Shown in pieces: positions 35,890 through 47,634 of a DNA stretch of 64,000 nucleotides (position 1 is the first letter of the stretch; each line of letters begins with the position of its first letter). Both the position numbers and the translations under genes were made by a program. The notes under the pieces are model-generated. The model saw nothing but the letters and a program-made list of their open reading frames with translations. It was not told the DNA's origin and did no database searches. Origin of the DNA: Oenanthe sinensis (lineage: Eukaryota; Streptophyta; Magnoliopsida; Apiales; Apiaceae); assembly GCA_028671895.1 (NCBI GenBank), contig CM053802.1:36928201-36992200 (forward strand). Direction: 5' to 3'.

Positions 35890-37882
35890 TCTATCCATTC
35901 CCTACACTCAAAGATATAACACCAAGAGGTGGCCTGTTAATGCACATGATGCTCATGAGAAATTACGGATGGATTATACTGATTACATGATGGTGGAAGA
36001 TCTTAAAGGAACAATTGAAACTGATCTCGATGCAGAGGGTATCAGAAGGGATTTTAGTTTTCAAGAAAAGTCATCTGATGAAGATTTTCTTTCTTCTCAC
36101 AGGCAATCCATTTGGGATTCCTCTTGGAAGTTTCCTGAGAGAGAAATTTCTTGGCCTCATGTTCTTGCATTAATCAATAAAGCTGACAAGGAAATATCCT
36201 CTGATGAACTAAACACAATTCTGAAAGCTTCTACTATTATGTCCAAGGGACTTCAACATGAAGTTAATGATCTGAAGGCATCTGTCAACAAGCATTCTGT
36301 TCTTCTTGGAATTGTTGTTTCTGCTTCTCAACATTATATGGAAGCAAAACTCCACTCAATCTCCACTAAACAGGTTGCATTGGAAGGTAAAGTGATTACT
36401 CTTTCTACTTCTGTTATTTCCATGCAGGGAATGCTCCATACAATAGTTGAACTTCTTACTGTCAAAAGTGATGTCAGAAAGGGGGAGAAGGGTTCAGACA
36501 AATGCAAGGAGGATGTAATTCTCAAAACTAACAAACCTGATGATGAAGATCAAGGGAGTCATAAGGATGGGAATTAAACTCTGAAGCAGCAAACTCTGAT
36601 TGAACAAATTCTTACAACCTCACAAACTTTGACAACATCAAAGACTGATATAAACTCTGACAAGCAAACTCTGATAGATGCTGATCTGGAATTAGAAAAA
36701 AGGCTTGAAGAAGAAGAGAAGCCTGAAAAGATTGAAGAACAAAATTTAAAGGATGCAGAACTGGCAAAGAAAATGTTTGAAGAAGAACATCCAGGAATGG
36801 ATCCAGCTGCTGTGGAAGCTGAATTGAAGAAGTCTGGAGCTGTTAGTACTAAAGTCCAGAAAAAGAAAAGAAGCACAAAGAAAGGTCTAATTCAGAAAAA
36901 GATACTTGCTCAACGGAAGAAACCAGAATCTAAGCCTATTCAAATTAAACATGTTGAAACTCCTAAGCCAGTTGCTCAATTTCAAACAAGGTCATCCACA
37001 AGAATTCAACAAAAAGCTCCAACTAAACCACAGAAACCTCTTACTATGCAAGGAACAACATTTCTACCAGGTGGATTTAGTTTTGATGATGAAGAAGAAG
37101 AACATCAACAATCTCTGATCAGGAAGAAAAAGTCTGATCCTCTGTGGACTACAACTCAAAGTCTGATTCTAAATGCAAGACTTGGTAAAAACAAAGGAGG
37201 CATTGGTGATTCTCATGCTAAGGTTTACAGGGGTGAAGCAAATATTTTCAGTGATCCTTTTTCTTTAAAATACAATCCTAAGGAAGATTTAAAACAAGAG
37301 CATCTTGACAAATTAATATATGTCAACATAGTAAAAGATATTTTTGATGGAGCTCAAGCTAAGGAGAAGCTTCTGTATTTTCTAGAAGATGGGAGAGTTC
37401 TGAAGGTTGCTGAAGAGAATTTGAAAGATAAAGCATCTAAAGAACTTGAACATGTTCTTTATCTACTTAATGATGAAAATGAAGCAACTTCTAGATGGAG
37501 GAAAATTCTTGAAGAGGTAATAGCTGAGAAAAAGAAGAGTGAAAGGCTGATGATGATAAAGTTTGAAGAATATGAGCCTGGGTACTTGCTTGAAGATGGA
37601 ACAAGAAGAGCTATGAGGAAAGGAGATGCAAGGGTCAAAATGGTGTTAGGGATTCCTACACTAATCTTAAATCCTGATGGTGTGAAGGCTTGTTGCATTG
37701 TCCTCGATGAAAGAATGAATAGATCATCAGTGTATGCTCTAAAGGCTGCAATAATCCAAATAGATGATTCTTCTGAACAAATGAAGGAATTGAAGGAGAA
37801 GCTGGTTGAGTTGTTGAAAAATGCTGAAGAAAAGATCCCGAGTCAATTTCTAAAAGATGACTTTTCTTATAGAAGAATCTGA
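35890..37882 (+). pseudogene. Extra ORF of element B, C-terminal part
   Basis: Continuation of the B ORF after A. The frame 35969-36577 ends with TAA (36575-36577), but the same frame runs on to TGA at 37880-37882. It has a coiled-coil/acidic stretch (about 36683-36800), a Lys-rich basic stretch (36850-36990, KKKRSTKKG), then a folded C-terminal part. There YVNIVKD ... LLYFLEDGR ... ASKELEHVLYLL parallels the A ORF (VYWIHSY ... ALAFIDADQ ... DAAFLERVLEVF). AAACTCTGAT occurs four times at 36577-36675, read as Asn-Ser-Asp once and as Gln-Thr-Leu-Ile twice. The first 257 bp are duplicated at 8649-8905. Confidence 0.72.
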
Positions 37883-37969
37883 ATCCACAAAGGGTAAACA
37901 AACTCTGATGCATTTGTCTTGTATTTCTGTCATCATAAGTGAAATTTATATTTTAATTCTTAAAGCATA

Positions 37970-37982
37970 AATTGGGGGAGAT
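37970..37982 (+). other. Polypurine tract of B
   Basis: AATTGGGGGAGAT abuts the TG of the B LTR. Confidence 0.88.
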
Positions 37983-38519
37983 TGTTAGGAATGCAAACAC
38001 TGATGATTGTCAGAGAATATCAGATCAGAGTTTATGCTGATGTCATCAGAGTTTATGAAGCTGTCGGACAGAGTTTACTCTATCAGATAATACTCAATCA
38101 GAGTTTACTCTAACAGAGAATGCTCAAATCAGAGAATGACAAACCGACAGAGTCTAGCGTCAGAGTTTAACTGAAAAGGAAACAGACAAATCAGAGTCTG
38201 ATTTGGATAGTAAGAAGGAATTCGAGTGCAAGTCTAAATTACCTTATTAAAGTTATTCTATTTCCAATCTGATTTGTAATTGTATTTGTAGCTGTGTCTA
38301 TATAAACACAGAGATAGGTTATAATCTATATACGTTTTCAAGCATTATAATTGTAACCTAGCAGCTATTAAGAATAATATTTCTTGAGAGAGTTTTGTAT
38401 TCAAGATCATTATTAATACAAAATAACATTCCATTCTACATACTTGCGTTCATCATCGATTAGTTGGTACAATTACATTCAACCCCCCTTCTGTAATAAA
38501 TAGATTACTCTGGGTAACA
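37983..38519 (+). repeat. 3' LTR of element B
   Basis: 537 bp, TGTTAGGAATGC to GGGTAACA, with a C-run near the end. TATATAAA is at 38299-38306. U3 (38020-38200) holds CAGAGTTTA five times plus several ATCAGAG variants, which is the reverse complement of the motif inside the B ORF. The LTR is shorter than those of A, D and F and lacks their common block. TTTAT follows and may be the target duplication, but the other side is out of view. Confidence 0.82.
38299..38306 (+). promoter_or_regulatory. TATA box of the B LTR
   Basis: TATATAAA lies about 215 bp before the LTR end, downstream of the motif array. Confidence 0.6.
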
Positions 38520-38781
38520 TTTATTGCAACCGAAACTCTGCCCGTTTTTAGTCAAGATCGAACTAGTTTTGGACCTTTTGTTAAAGAACAAAGTTTGGTT
38601 GTTAATTGGAAGTTATAGGACTGGTTTGGACTGTTACTAGGTGTTAAATCGATTTGGGATTTGGTATTGCAGTGAGGGTTTGATTTTAGCAATTAATTTG
38701 ATTTTGATTTGTAATTTTTGAATTAAGGGCTAATTGGGTAATTAGTTAATATGTTAAAATCTTGTTTAATTAATTAAAAAA

Positions 38782-39309
38782 ATGGCGACCATGTTTGTAT
38801 TTGCAAAGACAAATTTTGTAGGGTATTTTGATCCGGTACATTGCAAGGAGGCTAGGTTTAGACCCTGGATCCGTTTTATGAATGAGCATTCACTGGTGTG
38901 AAATGCTATAACCATGAACACACCACTACAAATTGAACCTCTCAGAGCCTTATACACCTCTGCCAGAAATATTTCAAATGACAGGTTGGTTCAATTTTTG
39001 TTCAGAATTGGAGAGACGGAGTACATAATATATGAGATTGACGTAAACAGAGTCTTAGGATTCCCGACAGAAAATTTCGAGACCCTACCCACAGTTGAAG
39101 ACATAACCAACTTTTTATAGTCAATTCACTATCAGGGCACGATTGATTTAGTAAAGCTATCAAAATCCCAGTTGGTGGGTGAATGGGATTACTTCTTTGA
39201 CACTTTAGCCAAAGTTTTTGCTTCTACCATGAAGAGCAACTTCCAGAACATTTCTACTCCTCTTCAAGTGGTTGGGTATTATGTGGCCCATAATCGAAGA
39301 AACTTCTAG
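38782..39309 (+). pseudogene. Fragment I: N-terminal domain of a third extra ORF
   Basis: The single frame from ATG 38782 is broken by TGA (38899-38901) and TAG (39118-39120). It contains the same landmarks as the A domain: FRPWIRFMNEHS, INRVLGFP-like EIDVNRVLGFP at about 39040, WDYFFDTLAKVF at about 39187, then a segment matching the VFAVSLA area. It ends at the junction with H. It is the DNA into which B inserted; its element is otherwise not in the window. TGA may derive from a Trp or Arg codon. No function can be stated. Confidence 0.7.
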
Positions 39310-39353
39310 AACATAATTGTGCAACTTCTAGAACATTTCTACTCCTCTTCCAA
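39236..39353. other. Rearrangement junction with filler DNA between I and H
   Basis: A segment of about 32 bp (GCAACTTC-AGAACATTTCTAC...) occurs at 39236-39267 and again at 39321-39353 with one or two differences. A shorter AACTTCTAGAACAT is repeated between. Left of it the reading is fragment I (plus), right of it gag of H (minus), cut just after its zinc knuckle. This looks like end joining with templated filler. Confidence 0.65.
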
Positions 39354-40169
39354 ATAAGTATGACAGTTTCTCTTCCAATGACCTGGATTGCCACAGTAGT
39401 GACAATCACCTTTTGCAACAGCACCCTTAGGATTTAAAGCCTGTTTGGGATTGGCCTTTGGCTTGGGACCAGAAGCAGATCCAATCTTCTTCTTTCCCTT
39501 CCATTTGCCTTTCCTATTAGCCTTACCTTTGTTATCTACCATCAACATGGTAGCAGGTTCAACCTTTTTCATATTGGTTTCAGCAGTTCGTAACATGGCC
39601 ACCATCTCAGTGGGTATTTTGTCTATCTCATTCATATTATAGTTCATAACAAAATGAGTATAGTTACGGTTCAAAGATTGCAAGATCAAATCAATTTGAG
39701 CTTCCGGACCAATCGGGAAACCCAAAGTATCAAGATACTCAATATAACCTATTATCTTTAGAACATGTGGTTGATTAGGTTCACGCTCTCCCTGTTTACA
39801 AGCATATAGTATTTTGCTCGTGTCGAACCTTTCTTGACGAGCCTGTCCCTCAAACATTCTTTGAAGGTGTTCAATCATCTCATAAACATCCATATGCTCA
39901 TATTGTTTTTGAAGCACAACACTCATGGTTGCCAGCATGAGACATACAACATTATTCGCATCATCGATATGCTTCTGTTAAGCATTTTGTTAAACGCGAG
40001 TTGCATTCTCAGCAGGAGGAGCAGGTGAAGGAATTTCAATGACGTGAAGCTTTCGCTCCTGCCTGAGGACAATCCTCAAATTCCTATACCAATCAAGGAA
40101 GTTAGTCCCTGTCAACTTGTCCTTCTCAAGGGTTGCTCTCACAGAGAAGTTATTTGTGTTGTTTGCCAT
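39339..40169 (-). pseudogene. gag: gag of copia element H, one stop, 3' end lost
   Basis: The minus-strand frame starts at MANNTNNF (40169). Early residues LTGTNFLDWYRNLRIVLRQ are typical of copia gag, different from the Sirevirus type in A and J. TAA at 39990-39992 interrupts; the same frame continues to a CCHC knuckle, CHYCGNPGHWKRNC, near 39355-39396. It stops at 39339-39341 at the junction. Pol of H is absent. Its 5' LTR is at 43447-44993. Confidence 0.85.
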
Positions 40170-41837
40170 TAAATATCTACAACGTTTAAAATGCATATTA
40201 GATAGTCTGCAGAAGTTTAATTATGTTCAAGTGATTATCATATATATTTATAATATATATCTCCCACTATTTTTATCAAATCAATAGCCCTAACTATTAA
40301 TTTGGAAAGCATTTCATTAAATCTTTCTAGTGAGCTAAGATCCATATTTCATCCATGTTTTAAGATAGCGTTGGCTAATACATCCAAAACACGACTATTT
40401 AGGTAGACAACATTTGTCGATTATATCAAATATAACTCTCGAATAGTTTGGTGGAACAACCCTTTGTACACATTTATCCAATAAATCTCATCAAACTCTA
40501 TGCCTCTAAACCCACAATCCTATTGTGATGATTTAGTTAAGTTAGACCCAATGTTTCAACAAACTAAGTCACTTATTTATCACGTCTTCCCATGATTAAT
40601 AAAAGCACCTTGCTTTGGCAAACCCACTCATTTTCAATCTAGATCTTGACGAGTATTAAACATCGGAAGGCTTCCGATTAACTTAATATGTATTTAGAGA
40701 TTTTAATGTTTTTATGAACGATCATGATCTCATCATAAAGAGATTCTCAATTTTTTCTTGATCAAATAATCCATTTCAATATTCATCAATGGTTCGATTT
40801 CCAGATCGTCGGAGAAGTCACAAGCGGTCTCACTTAAAACCCAACTTTCTTATGAATAATGATTTATTTTTGAAAAAATCTCCCCATATCAGAAAAAGAA
40901 AATTCATATTCAATACCGTGTTTCATAAACACAAGAATCTCATAATCGTTTGTTTAATTTTAAAATCTTGAATCGTTACAGATTTTATCTTTCTTAAGCA
41001 GGCATGACATGGATGTCGTATCTAATACATACATTATTCCAACACATACATATCTACACATGCATTCATATACATATATGTATTGTGCATAAATTAAATG
41101 TGTTTGGTTATGGCCCCATCCTATGTGATATTTCCAAGCTAATAAAAATATCAAGGTCAATCTATGGTGGTTTCAAATATTATACTATTACATGTCTTTA
41201 TCTTTGATCTTCATTGGTCCATCATCTGAATTGCCTTCAAGATTCCTTGCTTCCAAGTCTCCATTGACAATTACATTGAATGATAAAATAAATCTATTCT
41301 AATGATATTACAAGAAGAACTCGAATTACATTCGAGATTAACGATTACAATAAATAAACGACATGCAAGTCATATTTAAAATCAAAACCATAAAACAAAA
41401 CCACTATCCTATAGGTCATTGGGCCATAACCATCCACCATGCTCATATAACAACTAGTGACATATCAGAACCCATAATCAATTCAAAATCATAAAATCAT
41501 AAAAAAAATTAGAAATTGATTTCAAAACAGTAAATGGTATTTTTGAGGCCCTAAACGATGTCAAAGGGCCAAAAAACACCATAGATCTTAGCAAAGTGGT
41601 TTTTTTTGCTCGTGGCGAATTTCCCTTTCCAGAAAGAATAAATTCGACTTATTCTGACTCCGTCGAAAAATACTATTCACCTATAGAATGACTATTCATA
41701 GAAAACTGCAACTTATGCAATTGTGTTTTTAAACGCTTCAGAACGATTCTGATGACCTTCGTATGACTGTATCTCGTATCACATACATACAGTACATCAC
41801 ACATTATCATGTCATAACAGTTTATAACATTGCAAAT
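40170..41837 (-). other. Leader of H, left of LTR G
   Basis: AT-rich non-coding DNA between gag of H and LTR G. A CA/TA-rich patch lies at 41020-41090. No ORF or RNA gene recognised. Confidence 0.55.
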
Positions 41838-43271
41838 TGTTGGGTCCCGGAGATCGTATAGGGGGGTGAATACGATTCCCAAAATAAAATTATGACTATT
41901 GATTATTTTTGGGACAACATAAAAATTACTTTGGTTCAAACCCGGTTACTGTTCATCATCTTCTTCAACCTCAAGAACACCATTAAAATAACCAAGATAA
42001 TGATCGGTAAATCATCCAAAACACACAACACAACAAGATCCAAGAATATAACTTTATATTCATTGAAGTGGGGTAGATGCTACAAACAAGTTCAAGAACA
42101 TAAGCTCAAGAACACAACAAAGAAGTGATTTTTGTCTCCTCTAAAACTATTACATTTTGTAGATCTAGGAGACAAAAATCAACCCTATCTTCTATACAAG
42201 ATTTAACAAGTGTTTTCAATAGAAGAATAGAGGAGTGGTATAATAAAGAAAATCATGGCTACAAATATATTCAAGATCTAGTTTGGCCATGGGGGAGAGA
42301 ATAATTTTCTCTGTCTCTCCCCTTTTCTTTTCTCATCCGGATGCACACCGAAGATAAAGACTTGGGTTCTTTTTGTATATTGAAAAAGGTGTTGCTTTTT
42401 GCTTTTCCACCTTTTACTCTTGTCCACTCAAATCATATCTTCAAAGTCATGTGCCAAGCATGCCTTTGGAAATATTTAATGTAAAAGTAATATTTAATAA
42501 ATATATAAAATATAAATAAAGAATATCTTTATTTATAAAATATATAAATAATTAAATAAATATTTTATTTAATTAAATTAAATATTTCCATTCCACTCTT
42601 TAATTTGTGTAGACTTCCTTATCCAAATACCTGGCCCCGTATACGTGACTCCACCACGTCCAAGTATTTGGCCTTCTAATCTGTGAAGCTTTAATAAGAT
42701 CCAATCAGGTTGTGCCGTCTGTCCCTTATCCATTAGGCTGACATTTCTCCAACACTGATTTACCACCTTTGTTGATCCTCCACATGACTCAAGAAAACCA
42801 AAAACTTTAGAATGATTAAAACCATATTAACCGACGAGAGCTTGCCTCCAATGTCTTGACACTTGATGCAACGGTCTGGTTCATAAGTGACTAGTCTTGA
42901 TAGGGGCCCTTGATTCCGAACATGATTCCACATTCTTCTTTGCAAACCTTACTTGTAGCTTCGATTGTAATGCACTGAAATCTTCATAGACTAAGACAAT
43001 CTTCTGTAGCTTCCACATTCTTGAATAGATGTCAATATCTTTTATTCTCTAATGAGGCCTGAACATGTTAATGAACTTCTTTCATTGAGCTTCAAGTCTG
43101 TAGATGATCCTTTGATACTTTGTCTTAACTGAACTCTGTGATCCAAGATTTCTGTGCACCTGCATATTATTACATGTCCTGTTCTATTGTTGAGTTATCA
43201 TCAACCATTACATAGAGATTACATTTAGCATTTCTAGTACACATGAAAATGTAGTGAGTTACTTCCCTTCA
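41838..43271 (-). repeat. LTR G of a Sirevirus-like element (solo or partial)
   Basis: The left edge TGTTGGGTCCCGGAG with GGGGGG followed by TGAATACGAT is the inverted LTR end type of A, D and F. The block at 42850-42898 (TGATGCAACGGTCTGG ... GACTAGTC) is conserved with those LTRs, and 43030-43210 matches the D LTR (TGAACATGTTAATGAACTTC, GTTGAGTTATCAT). The right edge is uncertain: CA at 43271, followed by TATCTCCCCTTT (a polypurine-like tract), or CA at 43230. No matching target duplication found. No partner LTR in the window. Confidence 0.65.
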
Positions 43272-43433
43272 CTCCTATCTCCCCTTTCACAGATCATATA
43301 TAGTCATCATAACATATTACAATTCGAGTATATATGAAAAACTAGACATTGCAGTAGCATGGAGAACATTCAAACAGGCATACATCCATCAAATACAGAA
43401 AACACATAACAAAATCATCCCATTATACACGTA

Positions 43434-43445
43434 GCTCTGATGTCA
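43434..43445 (-). other. Primer-binding site of H (variant)
   Basis: Plus strand GCTCTGATGTCA, that is TGACATCAGAGC on the element strand. It matches the initiator Met-tRNA site except at two positions and sits one base from the LTR edge. Confidence 0.65.
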
Positions 43446-43446
43446 T

Positions 43447-44993
43447 TGAAGGGTTTCGGGCATGAAAACGCAGCGAATATAACATAAAAATAATAATAAA
43501 AAACCTAAACCATATCTCAGGATCCATGTATAATGTTGGATGATTATGGTGAATAAGTTTGTACCTGACCAAAGCTTTCAGTGTGGTGTTTAATGGAGGT
43601 CCAGAAAAGATGAATCACAGCAACCCTTTGTTGCAAAGATCTGTTCTCCAAAGAAGTCCACACGAACGCCCGATCGTCCAACGATCACCGGAGTCGGTAC
43701 TAGCCGAATAACTTACATCTTTCTCTCTCTTTTTCTAGACTCTCGAACTGTTAAGCAGCTAGGGTTTATATGAAAAATGAATTCTGAATTATGTAACCCT
43801 AATTCATGTGATTTCCAAAATTCATTATGATTTTGGGTTATTATTATTATTAAATCCGAATTCTAATATAATTAATCAAGTCCAACTTAATTAATTCAAT
43901 GATTAAATTTGAATTAATAATAATATATCTAAATTCTTATTAAATTTGAATTCTAATATAATTAATCAAGTCTCACTTAATTAATTAAATTCGAATTAAT
44001 AATAATATATTTAAATTCATAATCTAAATAAAGCTTCGTTTTGACATTTTTTGTGTGTAACCCTTTAGGTTATTATTACGTTGACAATAATTTTATTATC
44101 TAATAATAAAATTATAAACAATGAGCGACATCTAGTAATACATCATTGTTACCCAAGTAAGAATAATAATTGGTGATTCAATTAAACCTTTCATGAATAA
44201 TGTTCAATGTAATATAATCCCTTTAACCTTATATTATAGATCAAACTCGAGGCATGTATAGTGTCACCCTCTTCAACATTTAATCTTGGCTTCCTTGATC
44301 AATGAGTATACTATTTAAACAAATCAATATTTGAGCATGACCATGCATTTCATAGTCTCACTCAATCAAGAAGCCACTAATATCATTCCTAGAATTGGAG
44401 GGTTAAATCTTATATCTATCACTCATATTCCTCATACGATTCATAGCGTACCCAATGTCCACCTTTATCATTACCCGGTTAAAGGTAACTTTGAGTGTAA
44501 TCAAAGTATATTAATTGTCGTTTAGAAATATAATTATTTCAAGTCAGAGGATCATCACATCATTATCACAGTGAGATTTCTTATGACACTTATTAACATG
44601 TAGAATCTCATGGCGGGTCTTTCCAGTGTCATGTATTAATACATACACTTATATTCTTGACTTTAGTATCACCATGCCTATGACCAATGAGATGTGGTCA
44701 TCTGTCAATAAATATACTAGTCTTATTGCATTATTATTGTCCTTAAATAATAATAATACTTGACTAGGGAATTTTAGGAATAAAATACTATTCATATAAT
44801 CTCGATTTTAAGTCACATACTTAAAGGTATATAATGCGTATTAACATTCCAAGGTCATTTATTATGCTTTCAATTTATGACGCAGTAAATAAAGACATAA
44901 TAAATATTAATTAAATGATCAAATAAAACATAATCCTTAATTATTTTCAATAAAATATTAAAAGTATTGACTCTAGGACACCAATACTAACAA
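43447..44993 (-). repeat. 5' LTR of element H
   Basis: 1,547 bp. On its own strand it starts TGTTAGTATTGGTGTCC and ends in CCTTCA next to the primer-binding site. Positions about 43850-44015 hold two copies of a ~100-bp AT-rich unit (GAATTCTAATATAATTAATC). H inserted into the protease region of J: coding sequence of J stops at the LTR edge. The left LTR of H is missing. Confidence 0.8.
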
Positions 44994-47577
44994 ACTCCTA
45001 GGACAACCTTTTCCACAAACTTTGTGAGCAGGGACATATCTCCTCTCATGTGTCTAGAACATCCATTGTCTAGATACCAAATATTTTTCCTCATGTTTCC
45101 CTGTAAACAATTAAAAAAATTAAGTTATTTTTGCTACCCAAGCGGCCTTGGGTACTCTTTTATTAGTTACAGTCTGAGCCTTGGTTCCCAACTTTGGTTC
45201 CTTTTATTTTGGTGGGTTTAAATCCACTTTAACATTGGGAGATGACATTTGGGGCTCAGACACCTTGAAACTCATGACAAAATTTTCATGTTTATCATTA
45301 TCAACTTTAAGAATGTTCTATGGTATTCCAAACATGTTCATATTTGCATATAAAAAGAATGGATTGTACATGTATGGAAATTGTGCACATGACATGTGAG
45401 CATATGGTGCAACTAAATTAGAAGACATGGCATTCATGAGCATAAGATTGGCAAACATGGCTTTTGCAGACATGGTATGTGCATTCAAATCATTTGTAGC
45501 TATGTAATTTTTTTTCTTTCTTGCAATGCATATATAAATGATTTACACCATCACATTTAGCACAAACCTTTCTAGGTGCATACATATCAGGAGTGTAATT
45601 ATTGTGCTCATTTATGACTACCTTTCCATTCCTATTCTTTTTCTTTTTCTCAAACTTAGGGTAATTAATCTCAACAAGTGATATCTTTTCCAATTTGACT
45701 TTTAATTGCTTCTTAGATAAGCTACCAATATTGATCTTTTTAACCTTAGTCTCAACTATGGGATCCTTCTCCTTAACAAATTTTATAGGGGGTGCTAATT
45801 TTTTTCTTCTTGTTAGCCATTGATGATTTACCTGTCAATAGATGCTTATCAGTTGATTCATTGTCAATCGATTGATAATCATTGTCGATCGATAGAGGAT
45901 TAACAGTCGATTTATCTTTATCCATTAAGGAGTTAATCAATGGCTTGCGTATTGATTTAGGGGATTCACCTAAAGTATCTAAACCCTAAACATCAATAAT
46001 TTGTTTGGCAGTTTTAGCAGACCAATTCCATTTGTTAATAATATCAATTTCTCCATCCAATTGTTCTTTCAACAATTCTTTTCTTTTCAAACTTTTTACT
46101 AGTTCATCTCTAGCATCCTTCTCTCCTACTTGTATCTTTCTAAACAAATAAGTTCATTTTTAAGAAAAGTGTTTCTCTCAGTTAAGGTATCAATGGTGTT
46201 CTTTAACTTGAGATTTTCTTTGTTTAGAGATTTCAAAGTGACATGCAAATTGTATAGTTCATTAGAAATTTCATTTATAGTACTATTGCATTCATCTTTT
46301 GATAATTTAGAAAAGTTAGTAGCTAGTACCTGATTTGATGATGAACTAGCCTCTTCATCTTCATGATTGTCCATTAGTGCTAGATTAATGAATTCTTCAG
46401 AATCATTATCCTTTGCAGCCCAGTCTTTCTCTTAAGTTAAAACGCCTTATTTTTAGAAGGTCAAAATACTTCTTTTTATAGTCAATGCCATCATATGATT
46501 TTACCTTCTTCTCTTGCTTTAGCTCTCTGCACTCATTGGAGAAATGACCAACCAATCCAAAGTTAAAACATTTAAATTTTGATCTATCAACCAAATTCTT
46601 ATTTTGGTTCTTATTTCTAAACTGGGATCCAGACCTTTGAGCATTTGGATTCCTCTTGAATTTTAGCTTTGAGAATTTCCATGACAGAAATGCAAGGTGC
46701 TCATCAATCTCATCTAAATCATCGAGAGAGCATGCTTCACTTTCTTCACATTTGCCCTTTCCCTTTTCTTTGGATGATTCTTCAACAACATCACCAACCA
46801 TCATGATAGATCCATCTACAAAGCCATTTTCACTATTTTCCTTTTGTCTTCATTTCCCTTGACCATCAAAGCCACAATCTTTTCCTTTCTTTGACTCTTC
46901 TCAATCTCTTCATCTTGTTGAATTTTCAACCCATATGTCTTGAGAATTCCATAAAGTTTCTCAAGATTGTAATCCTTGAAATCATGAGATTTTTTAATAG
47001 AACCAGTCATAGGTTTGCATTCTTTTAGAACAGATCTAAGAAATTTCATATTTTTATCTTCAGTTACATAAACCCTACAATATAGCTTTAATCTATTTAA
47101 TAACTTGTAGAATCTATTATAGGTGTCATTGATGGTTTCACCACTCTTGAAATGAAAAGATTTATATTTTTGAATCAGGAGTTGCATTTTGTTCTTCCTG
47201 ACCTACTCAGTTTCTTCACAAAGAGTTTGAAGAGTATCTCATACCTCTTTTGATGAAGTGCAATTTATTACATTATCAAACATATCTTTATCTAGACCAT
47301 TGAACAAAATATTCATGGCCTTTTTATTCATAAGCACTTCTTTTTCATCCTCTTTTGTGAACTCAGTGATAAGTTTTGGAACATGTTTATCAAATACAGG
47401 GGTTCCATCAGGATTTATACCTTTGACCAGCTTCATGGGAACATGCAGATCTTTCTTTATGTAGTTAACATAGGAAAGGTCAAGAGAAAGTAGATGCAGG
47501 TACATTTTAACTTTCCATGCAGAATACTCATCTTTTTCTAACAATGGAATCTTTACACCTAAATCCTTCTGTCCCAT
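44994..47577 (-). pseudogene. gag: gag and protease start of Sirevirus J, broken
   Basis: Minus strand. gag opens at 47575-47577 (MGQKDLGVKIPLLEKDEYSAW) and runs through 47239, breaks, continues in frame at 47187-46816, then in other frames at 46804-46406 and 46374-46126. The zinc knuckle near 46510-46590 reads CFNFGLVGHFSNEC, with Phe replacing the second Cys. A second Cys/His cluster, CAKCDGVNHLYMHC, lies at about 45520-45560. Near 45025-45075 the protease motif reads LDNGCSRHM, with Asn in place of the usual Ser after the catalytic Asp. Right after it the H LTR interrupts. A reiterated ATCGAT/CAATGAATCAAC stretch (45838-45955) in the gag tail resembles the J LTR array. Confidence 0.8.
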
Positions 47578-47620
47578 ACTTGATGTACTTAGATCTTAAC
47601 TTTCTGTGTGTTGAAAGCTT

Positions 47621-47632
47621 GCTCTGATACCA
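47621..47632 (-). other. Primer-binding site of J
   Basis: Plus strand GCTCTGATACCA (TGGTATCAGAGC on the element strand), two bases from the LTR edge and only about 45 bp from the gag start. Confidence 0.93.
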
Positions 47633-47634
47633 AT

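Noticed and set aside
7541..36146. Reading 7541-8905 and 34795-36146 as 1.36-kb LTRs
   Set aside because: TG/CA ends, the polypurine tract and the TCTAT duplication place the LTR end at 8648/35889; the extra 257 bp is target flank, coding in element B.
41838..43271. G as the second LTR of H, J or A
   Set aside because: Its sequence is of the A/D/F type, unlike H and J, and it differs from the LTRs of A; no partner is present.
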